Below, piece by piece: positions 11,903-24,794 of a stretch of DNA of 64,000 bases. Position numbers and translations under genes: made by a program. The notes under the pieces were generated by a model, which was not told where the DNA came from, did no database searches, and worked only from the letters and a program-made list of their open reading frames with translations. Where the stretch lies: the NCBI RefSeq assembly GCF_910591885.1, contig NC_063279.1, positions 4,464,001 to 4,528,000 of the forward strand, read 5' to 3'. The DNA is from Bombus terrestris. Lineage: Eukaryota; Arthropoda; Insecta; Hymenoptera; Apidae. The stretch's first letter is position 1. Every line of letters starts with the position of its first letter.

Positions 11903-13710
11903 CGCGATCTCACCCTTCGCACGGTTTTGCAAATTTACATTCGACCAACTGGTAAATAGGAAAGACTGGATTGTTTTTAAAGAGGTGTCTCTCGCGTGTT
12001 TGAATATCATCATATTGAATGCGATATTATGAGAATTAATAATAAGCCGGAAGATAATAATAATGTTGAAATAAAATTTTGTTAGGACGTTGTTAGATAT
12101 TAAATATCGCGAGATAATATTTTGATGCGTTTATGTGAAGGGTGATTTTGGGGCTCTGGTGAATGTTACATGGCAACAATGGGTTCATTAAACCACCGGA
12201 TATAGCTGTTCATATTCTGGAAAGCAGAATTTTTATTCAGAGTCGTGCGCCGTAAAGGCAGCCAAATTAGCAAGTTTTCCGTTCCTTTGTTTTTAGAATA
12301 TGTGCGAAGCCTTTGTGAAAAATACACAAAACTTCTGTATGAATTAGTTGACGAATTATTCATACAGAGAGTAAATTCTACCACGTACGCTTTGAAGCCA
12401 ATGATAGCCCTAAGTATAAATATTTCTAGAAAGATGTATTATTTCTATTTTTGCCTATACTTATGAAACACAAGCTTGGCTAATGTCAAGTAGTATACGC
12501 AGTAATTAAATACTTCAGTATAAAATATGATCAAGTTAAAACCGGTAACAAAATCCCACAGAAATAATCTTCCAAAAAAAACAAAAAAATATTACGTTCC
12601 AAATATAACGAAAAATGTACCGCGTGTGTAGTATCCAAATATGAAAGTCGTAAAAGTTTATAACCGAGGCGAAAAAACAAAAACAGGGAAAGGTAAAAAA
12701 TTCAAGCCTGCCGTCGAACGTCAAGCGCTGGCTTGCAATTTTTTAATGCGCACACAAATATTGCGCTGTGAAGTATTATCGATCTGATAAACGCATCACG
12801 TCAATTGAAAGGACAATTTCTGCGCAAAACGAGTTACATAGTAAATCATAAAAAAGAGGAGAAAACAGAAAAAGTAGATAAAATTTTATCGAACGAGCAA
12901 CGGTAAGACCGGAATCGAAAGTGTGACATAAAATCAAACATCAGCAACAAGGATAAAAGAAACAGAGGAACTACGTTCCATAAATGATACCCGAGAAATT
13001 TTGCAATTATCTTTGAAAAAGGATATCAGGTTCTCCTATCGGAAAAGCTATCACATCGTGTAGAAATGCAATAAAATATCGATCTTCTGTTCCCACTTTT
13101 AACATGCGCTACCAGATAACCGTAAGATTCCTCGAGCTGTAGAAAATTTAGAAATCCTATCGTCGATGCTTTCAACATACGTAAAAGTATCCGAACATCT
13201 TTGCGAGCAGTTTCAACCAATTCGCTGTGGATACTTCTGGTTAACGTAAGCGCTATACGTGACTGAAAATATGGCTAGTGAAACCTGCGAACCGAGGCTG
13301 TATACTTCGAACTACAAATTTCAAGATATCCGTTAATACGTAATAGAAATATGTCTTTCGTTGTTTTCAATACTTAGTTATAGTTCCTAATAATTATTAG
13401 CCATTTTTATAAATTAGAACACATAAGATTAAAATAATCTATACATTTAGTTAGAGCATTAAATATAGAATAGTCTATACATTTATACTATTATGTCTTC
13501 CGGAGTTACGTGTGAACTAACAAAGACTAAATACTAAATATATTTATGTGCCAATAGTCATCAAGAGGTAAATAGTGAAAAATTGAAAAAAAATATCCTG
13601 TAAGGATTTCAAGGAACTTTTATAACTATATATGATGAAAATATTTTCAGAAAAAGAAATAATGAAATTATCTGATAATTTCTAAAAATACATTTAAAGA
13701 AACAAATTTA

Positions 13711-13742
13711 ATTATATATATTTATATATTATATATATATAA
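13711..13742. repeat. TA-rich simple repeat
   Basis: Interrupted TA dinucleotide tract in three blocks separated by extra T. A second mixed tract (CATATACATATG, GTGTGTATATACATATAT) lies at 14604..14632. Confidence 0.8.
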
Positions 13743-15217
13743 TTTGATAAGATATTTTCTTAATTTTTCTTAAATTTTGCTATGAACACTTTGATCGAAG
13801 GAAAAACATTTTCCATTAAGATCCTGATATATTCCCACGCCAGACCGTTGCAACTTGGTGTTCTATTAACTCAACAAGGAACGGTACAGTTAATTATTTT
13901 CACCGATAAAAAGCGTCGCCAACATATGCGACTCTGTTCATCTTTTTGGTTTTGCACTCATTTCCGAGAGGATCGGTGCAACAGACGTGGCAACACGTGT
14001 ATCGTCACGTTTTTACTCAGACCTCGGGACAACGTGTGTTTCAGAATGTCCCTAGCATTCGATAATTACGAGGTAAACTTCTTGTTACTCATTTAGCTGT
14101 GGCTTTACATGCGTTCTGTTTCATCGTGTTAACACGTCGACTAACGAGCGAAGAACCGCTTGTATTCCGCTCATGAAATCGCGATAAAACCAGCCATTGT
14201 CGAATAAGTGTTACATGTGCATTTTAATCCTCCATAGGGTGCTGAAATTTGTTACCAGTGATTTTATGTAAACATTGTTTCCTAAAAGAGCTTTTTGAAT
14301 ATTTTTTTTTTAAATACTTACTGGATAATAATACATTTATTTGTACATGTGACATATGGATAGCGGGAATTTTATAAACTTTGAGGTAATGTCACATTTT
14401 GCTCATGACAATATTATACAAATGGAAAGATTTATTAAAACGACAATTGAAGAAATACTAAAACAAATACTTCAAAAACTAACTGGGAAAAATGTTACTT
14501 AAAGCAAAGAAATCTTAAATAAGTTAAGTAATTTATATTTTCTAAAAATAATTTAATAGATAACCTGATAATTCTGTTCCATGAAACAATAAATGTACTG
14601 CATATACATATGTGTGTATATACATATATCAAACTTCTACATTACTTACTCGCTGATTGTGTATTATATTATGAAGAAAAGTTTTACACTACTTGAGAAA
14701 TTTAAAACGTTTCAAGTAAAAGCGAACTCTATAGCTACAACAACTTAATTTCTCTCCGTATAATTAAACTAAAAATTATAAGAATAACTAACCTCAATAA
14801 CAAAAAAGCTAATGAAAGCACATTCTAAGAAGAAATGCCATAAGAACATTAACCTACTAAACTGGTAACGAAATTACCATTTAGAACGATTTTCCACTTC
14901 TGTTTCACGTTTATCTCTTTCAAAATTAAGAAAATAAAGAAATTACGCAGTGATGCTTGAACAGAGTGCGACACAGTCTTGACAAGCATGCGAGAGGCAA
15001 CTATGAAATTAAATTGTAGGTTTATCGGATAAATTCGTTAGAGAACTACTTACTGTTAAGTGACGCGAAACTTCGATGAGTCGAGATCGTAGAATGCTTT
15101 GATCTGCCGAAATTCTGTTGAAAATTCCTTTATTTTTCCTTGAAATTTCGCTTGAAAATAACGCGCGCGCTTTTATTCGACATCTTTTTTTACAAACTGT
15201 CGTGGTTCAACCTTTCC

Positions 15218-15231
15218 CCGTTAGATGGCGC
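15218..15231 (+). promoter_or_regulatory. CTCF-like motif
   Basis: CCGTTAGATGGCGC matches the known CTCF core CCASYAGRKGGCRS at 12 of 14 positions, with the central AGATGGCGC block exact. It sits inside the large intron of a long gene, where insulator or loop-anchor sites are common. Single motif matches have a high false-positive rate. Confidence 0.3.
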
Positions 15232-18200
15232 CAGTCTGATCAACGACCAGTTGACTGACTCGTTACAGTCACTGCCTACTTTACTCTCTAACACATAATT
15301 CTAAATTAACATTTCATTAGACTATTTTCTTGTTTCATTCAACTGTTTGAACAAACTTTTTAAATTAAAATTTAAATTAAATTAAAAAGTGTGATCAATC
15401 GTTTGCAAGAAAAAATATTACGTTGTTTATAAATTTACTTAATTCACATGGAACTTTGTGTAAAATTTTGGAACGTTCAAACGCATATTGGAAAAATGAT
15501 TTTTTAACCAAATAGTCAAATACACACTAAATTTCATTTAAAACTCTAATTTTCTTCTTTGCTTACCGAGTTCTCTCTTATTTTTCCGTTGCATTCTTGT
15601 TAACAACTTGCGATCAATCAAACATTCTTTATGGTTCAGCGGTTTCCGATCTCCAACTGATTTGTAGAAATAAAAGAGGGAAGACAAGAGCATTCCGAAT
15701 AGACAAAGAAAAGTTACGAAATGGATTTCCGAGGCAAGGTAATACGAATGACTGATGATCCTCATTCGCCTTCCTCGGAAGTTGAATCGTGGGGCATTTC
15801 GCTTTTCCGAATTCTCATCAGCAATATTATGGGGAAGGAAATTTGATAAGACTGTTTTGTAACGGGTCATTATGTTCCAAATATTGCGAATGGAATGAGA
15901 AAAAAATATTTGTAGCGAAGAATTGAATATATCCTGGGAATATTTACATACAATTTGTTTGAAGTATTTAAAAAACATTAAAAAGTAGAATACTATCTTA
16001 CAGAACATAATGATATATTATTTTGTTATTCAAATATATCAGCAGGAAAAATGCCTAAACAAGATTAAGTGTAATTTTTGTCGTTTTTTACTTTATAACC
16101 CTGAAGAACTCGAAGAAAGTTTCCTCGTAGAGGCAACTCAGAAAACTCTCTTTCCACAATTTTTCTCATCGTATTTGAGACCAAATGAGGAAATTTTAAT
16201 AATTTTGAATTGTAATATTCGAACAGTATCAAGCATTTATTGTATGAATTTGTCCCATATAAAGACGAAATTCAATTAACTAGATTAAAATTAAAATAAA
16301 GTTGTTTACCCGCAACTCGATGAACTTTCGTCGCTTTGCAACGCGCGATAGCGACAAGACAAATCGAAGGAAACGACACAGCAACTCTCTTGCTCTCTGT
16401 CTGTCTTGTGGAAACCAGCGCATCCAGACGTCGAACAAGTTTTATTTGTCGAGCAAGTTAGGCTAATTGTTCGCCAAGGCTGCGCGAAACGATGAGCCCG
16501 CGTTAATTGGCGAGTCAGCGGCGATTTAACGCGCCCTGAAATCAAAGCTCATGCGGGCTTACGGCGGATTCTACAAAGCGCTTTGTTTCACAACGAACAT
16601 CGGCGACAGCGGACCAAGTTAATGGTTCAAGTAAATTGGGAAGCGAAATTGCAGTCCGCAATGCTGGGCCATCCTTACTAACTTGATTAGAAAGGAATGG
16701 AGATGTTTGTGCAAATCCAATAGCAATCGACAGCGATCGCTTATCATAGACAATTTTTAAGAGTATATTGTACCTATTATACAAAACTTTTCGTGATTTG
16801 TCTCATCAACCACGTGAGCTTATTAATATAATGAACAAATGACCGTCTAGATAATTTTGTAAGCTTACGCGAAATGTATCTCTGCAATAAATATTTTGCA
16901 TTTATTTGTATCAGTTCTATGTGCATCTTCGCATCAAGTTTTGAATATTAATTTATATTAATTTTCAAATAAAATAAGTTAAGAAAAACATGATGTAGGT
17001 GTGGCAGTGTAATGCTTAATTTACAGTTTTAAATCTATTGTAAAATAAATTGTATTTTTACGGAGGCTTTGCGACAGTACAGTAATATTTTTAAATGTAT
17101 CGTATTGCACGAGTTTATGTGAAATAGAACAAACTATTAAACACAAAGAGAATACAGAAAAAAAGATGGAACGTGCTCGGAGCTAAATTTGTAGAACTTA
17201 TTTTTGTAACGTGTCTTGCCTAGAATTTCGAGATATTCCCTGAAAATATATCGCAGAAATAAAAACAATAGACTGGCAATCGTTTTGGGATACTAAAAAC
17301 GCAATCAGAGCTCCAGGAAAATCGGCTTCGAAGGAGAATTTATTGCGCCCTTTAAATCATCGCTTTTCTTGGAAATGCATTTTTCAATATTCTCCTCGCG
17401 TAATGCATCAGGAGTGGATGTGTATCTTGAAATTATGTTCGAAATAGGTCAGGATTATTAATACTTTATCTACCATATTTGTATTGAAAGATAACAATAT
17501 CTTATAAACACTTCATCATTGACTTTTCTCTTTTCCACACGTATTTTTTTTTCTTTTTTATCAATTATTATTAGAAGAAATTATCATAAGTTAGAAATCA
17601 TTTCTTTAAATTAAAAGTAACAAATTCAACTTTACCTTCGTAATAAACTAGAGATTTTCATTTTACTAAATTAGAGACAAATTTTTCAAATTCGTTCGCA
17701 GTTGCAATGTCACATTTTGCGTAATAGATTCATTTAGAGTAAAAAATTTCACGTTTTTAAAACAGCACTGCACATTTTTCCCGTAATGTTGGCATTTTAA
17801 GTAAAATGATTTCATATTTCATAAGGATTACACTGTTTCATCCATGACATTCCCTCGTTGCATTTTTACCCTGTCAGTTGTCCTGCATCAATATCTGTCA
17901 TAAATATTTGTTTTCTGATGTGTGTGCATTGTCACGATATATCGGGTCCATCTACGGAAAGCAGCTGCTCATGAATCATACGCCGAAAAAATGTGGAAAA
18001 ATGTTACGTATATCGTATCATACTTCGACTGCTTTAAATCACACAGATGTCTATTTAATACATGAAGATTATTAACGAAGGTGTCAAAATAACTAAAGAA
18101 ATATAAAAGCCTAATAACATTTCTCTCCTGTAAACATCCTGTCACGCTTTAACTCACAATATTTATAATCTCTAAACAATAATTATTCCACTCTTAATTA

Positions 18201-21200
18201 TTTTATTTCGTGATCATCCATCATGAGAGTGACCTCTATGCTTGCTTCATCAGCGATATTCCTTACAACGAATCGAATTTAATTGCCAATAAAAAATTGT
18301 TCTTTGACATTAGGTATCGTCGAAGTGAAAGAAAAAATTTCGGAAAGCTGATTAAATAGAGCGTGGCAAAACGTTATATGAAAGGAATCGACAGATTCTC
18401 GCAATTATTTGCCGCGAGATGTTCAGCCATTGTTCGAGGTCGGCTTCGACAACGAGCGATACAGGCCGTCTTTGGCTGGTGAGCGATGATAAATGGTTCT
18501 AGAGGAAAGAATGGTGTTCGTGGCAAGAGGAGATCTCCAAGCCACGAATCGGGTTCTCAGGGACTATCGAAAGACTAGGGGAAACCACGATAAAAGAAAA
18601 ACGTCATCGAGCGTTGATATAATTCATTAATCAAATCCTGATTAATTTTCAATTTCGTGAAAAAGGCATTTCTTTTATGGACGTGGCAAAAATTACTCGA
18701 CTTGAAACTATGATGGATTTCTGATCGAGCTTCGATTAAGTAATAAGATTAATGGGCTGGATGAAACTGAAAATTGAATTCGCAATTTGTAGTTTCTAGA
18801 AATTCAAATTCTATGTATGAGTGAAATGGTATTTATCTAGCATCGTGTAACGTTGATCATTTCTCAACTATAGCAACTAAGTGAGAATAGAAGTGGTTTC
18901 TTCTCCTCTTTAAGTGCAAGATATCGTAGGGTAAAACTACTTGCAGAGGATTGAAGCAAATAGTATCTTATTCTGCTTTATTTAAGAAACAACAGAAACT
19001 ATATCCAAGCAAACTATTTCTTTGCGAAAAACTCAAAGTACGTATTTACATTTTGTGACATGTCTGCCGAATACATTATACCTTTTTAATTTTCATAGTT
19101 GAACTAATTTATAGAAATATTTTACTTATAAGAAAGACCCACTAATTTTAATAACTCTACAGTTCATTTGAATTATTCTACGCTTGGTTTACTAATTTTT
19201 ATTTCATCACTTGTTAACCCTATCAAGTACCATTAATTTGACATACCAATTTTCCGGCCAACCTTTCAATAAAAGTATCCGCAAAAATTGAAGAACTTTC
19301 CTGGAACGTTAAGTGGAATTTCTCCTTGATCATCGGAGTGAGGACAGTTAGCGAGCGTAAAAGAGTCACAGTTTCCTCTTTCCGAGCTCTTTTTCCCACC
19401 TGGTGCTTCCGATGGCCCGATTCCGGGTCTAAACGAGAAGAAAACGTAGTTGATTCCATCCCTTTCTTTCCTTGCCCCTCGTTCGCCCTCCAACTTAGAA
19501 ACCAAAGAACAGATTTAATCAGAAAACTTGAAACGAGAGGACAGTTTCTTCTCTGTTCGATCCTCCGGTCGCTGCCCTTCCTCCTCTTTGTCCTCTACGC
19601 CTTTCCATTCTTAACTTTCCATTGTTTAACTTTCGTCAAAATGACTTATCACGTTTTTCGTTCCTCGAAATTGCTCGAAATCGAAGGAAATTCGCGGTGA
19701 GATTACGTTATCGCGTTTGAAACGATTGTTCGGTTCTTATTCGTCCTACGCGTCGTTTCAACCTGAATACAATCGAGAAACTGTCGTGGACACGAAACGA
19801 ATCGTTTATTGTTTCACTGACGTTTGTCCGTCTCTTCGATGCTCTATTCTGTCGCTCAGATTTTTATTTTTGGAATTAAAAAAAATACGATAGGACTAGA
19901 ATATTCCTGAATTTTTAGAAACTTTAGAAGGAAATTAATTTCGCTACGTTCTTTGAATTTTGAAATCCTAATTTCGTTGCCGCGTCAACAAAGAAGAAAA
20001 CCTTAAATCCTTTAAGAAATATATTAGCATGAAGTTGCAAGAAGAAATTATGCATACCAGCATTCTTCTAAATATTTCTTGAATCTAAGAAACTTTGTCA
20101 ACGTTTGAAAGACACGGTTAACTTCAAACGATCCAACAGATTTATTAAGACGATATAATGAATTTTTATTTCACAATAATTCAATAAAGAAGAATGAAAT
20201 TGATAATTCCAAATGTAGTTTATCTTCTAAATTTTCTAACATCTTGTAACAATTTAGTTCAATCCGTTAGAACACCGAATTCGTAGTTAAGAAACCGATA
20301 CGTATTCTTCAATTAAATAGAAATGTCTTTAAATAATCCATAGCAACTATCAAAGAAAAGCCACATAGAAATTAGTAGAAATCATAGCTACAGCTGAAAC
20401 ATGGAATAACTTATACAAACGCGAAAGGAAGAGGAAGATTGGCAGACTTTCATCGGCCCATAAAATCCGTCGTCCTCGCGATTCGAATGAATACATCTCG
20501 TATCGTCTGAAAATTTGTTACACCCTCGAGAAACGTTATCTCGGTTATGCCTCCTCCCTACCATTCGTGCTGCAATACGTTTCAGAAGCAAACCAAATAT
20601 GACAGTCTGGCTCATCTCCAAGCTCCCTCGTAAATCAACCGTTCTCAAAGGAACGAGAGAGCATACAAGTTCTCTGAGGTAGAGGGAAGAACAGAAGGAA
20701 AGGAAGAGGAGCGAAAAGAAAGATACCCCAACGAGTCAAAGGTGAGATATCCCTCGTATATTTTTCGTTTCGAAACATTATTTACTCCGATGGAATGTGA
20801 ACGTATCGCGTGCCATATGTTGCGCATTGTTGAAATGCTTTCTGGAAGGTCACTTCATGAACGAGATGAAAAGTCGAGCCGCGGAGATTAAACAAATTTT
20901 GGCATTGGAATTTTGTTTTATGCTTCTTCGTTACCTTCACGCAATTTTGTGGATAAAATTCAAAACATTTTTGTGATGGACACAGTCTCACGACATTCCT
21001 TCAAACTTTTAACAGAACCATTGAAGTCTATTCAACTAGTAGTATTAACTTTCACATACCTTCATGCAGAAAATGTCATACAACGTTTTTCGACAGAAAA
21101 ATGCAATTTCGTGGAATTGAAAAAAATTATATTGTATATCAACGTGCAAGTATGAAACATAAAAGTTAAGTACTTCGATTCTTTCTTTTTTAAATACTCG

Positions 21201-23819
21201 TCTCTATGACACTTTCAAGAGACAAACGAGAAATATTCGACTCTTGCATATGTATCCCAAAAAAAAAGAATAAACTTTTATAAAAGTAACTTTTAAATTA
21301 TCTCGCCGAAACAATCCACATATTGTAGCACTATACGATATATTCAAATTCTTCCAAAATATAAAAATACCGTGTAATTGAAAATGGAAATGGTAATAAC
21401 GATACTTGACCCAAAATATACAAAGACAATAAATTAAAACTAGGACAACTACCTCCTTCCTCAAAAAATAAAATAGAATAAAATAATCAATGTATATGTA
21501 TGGAACGTGAAACACTTTGGTTCTTTGTGATGTTGATGGCAATGATTCGTCGTCGTTAAGGAAAATGAAGCACTTAAGAGGTACATAAGAAGCGGTAAGG
21601 GTGCGAGTGCATGAAGGGCGTTAATTGGATTCAACTCCGCTCTCCTAATTTACCCTCCACCGGGGGCGAGTATTTTGAAGCAAGAAGCAAACACTTGGAA
21701 ACCACGGCGTGTTCGGACAATTCTGTTGGAATTGTTGAAAATTATAAGGAGTGTTCGCCTTGCTCATCCGGGCGAAACTGTGAAACCAGAAAATTCCTCC
21801 CAGTCTTTTTCCTCCACCGACAATCTTGATTTAAGGAAAGAACATCTAATGTGAACTGTCTGTCCCGAGAACTGCAAACTTTTTGCGAGAAAACGAAATC
21901 ACAGTAATTTCCAGCTGCAACCCCGATTACGCCGCTCGAATTCTCGCGTTTTATTAACAACTTTCTTAAGTCACTATTATGTGAAAATTGTTGCATTTGG
22001 AAGATTAATAGAGAATGATTATAAGAATTTAATAATAATAAATTATATAAATCCAGGACAAAAATGTGGCTGCAGAAATACTCAGAAAAGCAGCGTTATT
22101 AAACAGAAAAGAATTCTTTTAGCAGGACTTACCAGACTACGAATAAATTGCAAAATGAAACAGTTAATGTTAGTTGTTAACTTCTTTTCCCAGCTAATGA
22201 CTAAATGCATTTATGGAAAATTTAAATACGTAGAAATATACAGATTAAAGGTAAAATATCTCTTATACCATTTAGATTTATTTAATAATAGCAGATATCC
22301 TTATTTAGCTTTCGCTTTTCTGATTCCACGCTTGTTTAACTCATGGCGGGATTGAATGTTTATCAAATTGAGTTCTAATAAAAAAAGAGTGTTTCATGAA
22401 TGAAAAAATCACGAGTGATTTATACGAGATAATTATAGATGACAGTGAATTTTCAAAACTTGTTAAGGAACGCTTTATCCCTCTTTTTTATATTTTGGTT
22501 TTTATAAAATAGCAAGTGACAAGGTGTGGTCAGTACTCGTTTTCTTTGTTTGCGAGGCTAATCGACTTGAGTGCACCAAGAGCTGTCTGAAGTTAGTTTA
22601 ACGCAATTATTTGGTGACTTGGTGTACGCAGATTCTCGTGGACGGTTGCGTTAATTCGGTAAAAGAAGTGATAAATTTTCAAGTTATGGTTCACTTTGGG
22701 AAATTAAATAAACTAGCAAGTTCATAATTTTATATCAAGATAAAACTTGGCGAGAAAAATTCAAATTAACGAGCAAGCAATGCAGCTCTATTTTCATGTT
22801 CCAGTCACGAAAAGGAAATTAATAAATCGTACAAACATTTTTTCTCGTTTTCACGTGAAATTAAATTCTTTAAATTATGAAACATAGATCATGCGTCGCT
22901 TAAGACATTGTCTTTCCGATTTACATGGAAATACATTATGTATACGCATGAGAAAAGTTATTTATTTATTTTCCAAAGAGTAGAAATGTTGCGATAAAAG
23001 GAAACTTTAATTAGGTCCAAAAACTTATACAAATACCATTTTAAGATATCGTTTGAATCGATTAACAGCTCGTTCATTAATGTATCAACGTTTACGGATA
23101 AGTAAAACGTGTATTCCTTCAGCGTTTGAAAACAACGAGAAAATTAGCTACAAGCCTATTAGGTAACGCTTGCCATCTCACCCTGTGAGAGGAGGAAAGA
23201 GAAAACAGAGTCCTCGTTAATTAACATCTTTCGTGAAGCTTGTTTGTCCATAATATTTTATGAACGCGTAAAAGCTTTCATAAGAAAATCAAAAGTACAC
23301 AATGCTGTATTTAGCTTTATAGTGTGACTTTACTTGTCTGCAAACGCTATTAATGTACAACATTATTAATAGTATCTTCAAAGCGGTACGAGCCTGTGTT
23401 ACAAGTATTATTTAATTTATAAATATTATTGTAAATATTACTTGACGATACTTCATTATCATTACTACGTTCATTATTACGTTAGATATTACAGCATAAA
23501 GACATATACATAATTCATAAACTGTCACATTAACAACCTGCAAATAGGCCTTACAAACCAGTTAATAGAAAATGTCGAGGGCAACTCGAATCGCGAGACT
23601 CAGTTTCAAAGACATGGCCCCTTGAAATCTCCCAACAAAGACGTGACTTTCGAGGCACACGACCATTTAAGCGTTAACATGAATTAAACAAAGTTCCACT
23701 CGTATATGAGAGAAAAGAAAACTCTCTCGAATCGTGTCGAGTCTAACTGAAGCAAAACTCTGATCAAACAGAACCGATTCTTAATTCATGCAAAAGAACA
23801 GGATGACCGTTCTGTAGAA
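15232..23819 (-). other. Large upstream intron or 5' region of Mp, second block
   Basis: AT-rich with scattered GC-richer patches (about 16310..16720, 19320..19560, 20390..20760, 21610..21960). The longest open frame is minus 15538..16008 (156 codons, one hydrophobic stretch), of AT-driven composition and unrecognised. The 16542..16784 minus frame (80 codons) runs into a GTAAGC but in phase 0, which does not fit the phase-2 entry of the 6130 exon. No convincing gene seen. Confidence 0.45.
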
Positions 23820-23862
23820 TTAAATTCCTGTCGGACTGTGTTTGCAGTGTGCGTGCCAGGGC

Positions 23863-23898
23863 AGGGCCGTAGGGCATCCTGGATGAACCCTCGGCCCT
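23863..23898. repeat. 36-base GC-rich near-palindrome
   Basis: AGGGCCG, AGGG and CATCC on the left arm are mirrored by GGATG, CCCT and CGGCCCT on the right, with only one T bulged on the left, AA bulged on the right and a single T at the centre. 16 of the base pairs are complementary. The loop is too short for a microRNA precursor; a cruciform, tight hairpin or dimeric protein-binding site is more likely. It lies inside the 23.8 kb GC island. Confidence 0.75.
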
Positions 23899-23963
23899 CT
23901 AGGACAGGAAGTACCGAGTGGCATACAAAAGGTGCAGGTAAGAGTCATATTGTTTATTACAGG

Positions 23964-23977
23964 TTGCCTGCAGGCAA
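23964..23977. repeat. 14-base perfect palindrome
   Basis: TTGCCTGCAGGCAA is exactly self-complementary. It lies within the same GC island, 66 bases from the 36-base near-palindrome, between the putative splice donor at 23938 and acceptor at 24022. Confidence 0.8.
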
Positions 23978-24777
23978 GTCTGAGTGGTAGTCTCGACGTG
24001 TACTCCTCGTATTGTCTTGCAGGGCAGCCTCGAGACATCCGGGGTGCCCTCATATTTCAGACTCGTCATTCTCGAGCATCTCTCCCGAGAAAACGTACGC
24101 CATCGTGATCTTCTATTTCTTTTCTTCCGTCTTTTTACCTTCTTCTTCTTCGTTTCGCATTTACTTTACGTTTCAAAGGGTATCGAAAATGTACATGGCG
24201 AACATAAAAGTCATACGTATCAAAAAATATTTGTCTCTCGACTTTTTCGTAAAATTTCGAACTTTCGGGATCATAATTGTTATTCGCGAAAAAAAGATTA
24301 GAAGCTTCATGCTACGAATTAGATGACAAATATCACAGTCTTTCGTCTGTCCTTTTGTAGAATTTCAATTTTAATAATTAGAAGTGAAGTTATTACTCTT
24401 GAATTATTACTTTTACTATTACTCTTGAAATTAAGTCATTAAATGAACTTAAATAGGACTTACAGATGGTTATCAAATTGGGCAATGACATCGATTAAAG
24501 GCTTAGATCGGTATGCTAAATGTCGAAGCGATATCAATAGCTTTTTATTGCACTGTCGCTTTACAGAGGTGATCAATTATGAAAATGCAGGAAAGAAATT
24601 TTCATGTAGAATTAATTAAGCGCGAAGATTTCCTATGTGCATTGTTAGAAAATAATTTGACGCTGCACATAGAAGAGAATACGCTTGTTATCGAATAAGT
24701 AAATCCATTGGAATAGATACTTAAACTCCTGTCACAGGACTCGATAATTACTCCAGCTAAACTGCAACGAACAGGTC

Positions 24778-24794
24778 AGGTCAGTGTGAGGTGA
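24778..24794 (+). promoter_or_regulatory. DR5-like nuclear-receptor element
   Basis: AGGTCA, a 5-base spacer gtgtg, then AGGTGA. Another AGGTCA overlaps by one base just upstream (24773..24778). Direct repeats of AGGTCA spaced by 5 are known binding sites for nuclear-receptor dimers. Binding here is inference from three half-sites in 22 bases. Confidence 0.2.

Larger units (their letters stand above)
6131..15217 (-). other. Large upstream intron or 5' region of Mp, first block
   Basis: Lies 5' of the TSPN exons on the coding strand. Mostly AT-rich with no recognisable exon. Notable contents: a 21-base tandem duplication at 8462..8503; a 15-base palindrome CTGCGGTTACCGCAG at 8692..8706; a GC-richer, CpG-bearing block at about 11330..11900 open in frames on both strands; and TA-rich runs at 13711..13742 and 14604..14632. 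A minus-strand GTAAGT at 11176 follows an open frame, but in the phase required for joining to 6130 that frame contains an immediate upstream stop. Confidence 0.5.
23820..24110 (+). other. GC-rich island with plus-strand splice-like signals and a possible two-exon frame
   Basis: An isolated GC-rich island in AT-rich DNA. On the plus strand, tttgcag precedes 23848, and a strong donor gtaagagt follows 23937. The 90-base segment between is open in one frame (two bases, 29 codons, one base). An acceptor tgtcttgcag ends at 24022, giving an 85-base putative intron of typical insect size. The reading frame stays open across the join and ends at TGA 24106..24108. The hypothetical peptide includes CVPGQGRRASWMNPRPSRTG and ends near LPRKRTPS. 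No ATG or upstream exon was established and no family is recognised. Could equally be a non-coding RNA or chance. Confidence 0.25.

Noticed and set aside
15538..16008. 156-codon minus-strand ORF with a hydrophobic segment
   Set aside because: No recognised family, AT-driven residue composition, no promoter or splice support.
23182..23227. Minus-strand ATG plus 15 codons ending at GTGAGATG, phase-compatible with 6130 (MLINEDSVFSFLLSQ)
   Set aside because: Too short, charged residues where a signal peptide needs a hydrophobic core, and such matches occur by chance over 57 kb.
24465..24495. Minus-strand ATG frame ending at CT|GTAAGTCC
   Set aside because: Joining its final T to the AG at 6130 makes TAG, a stop.
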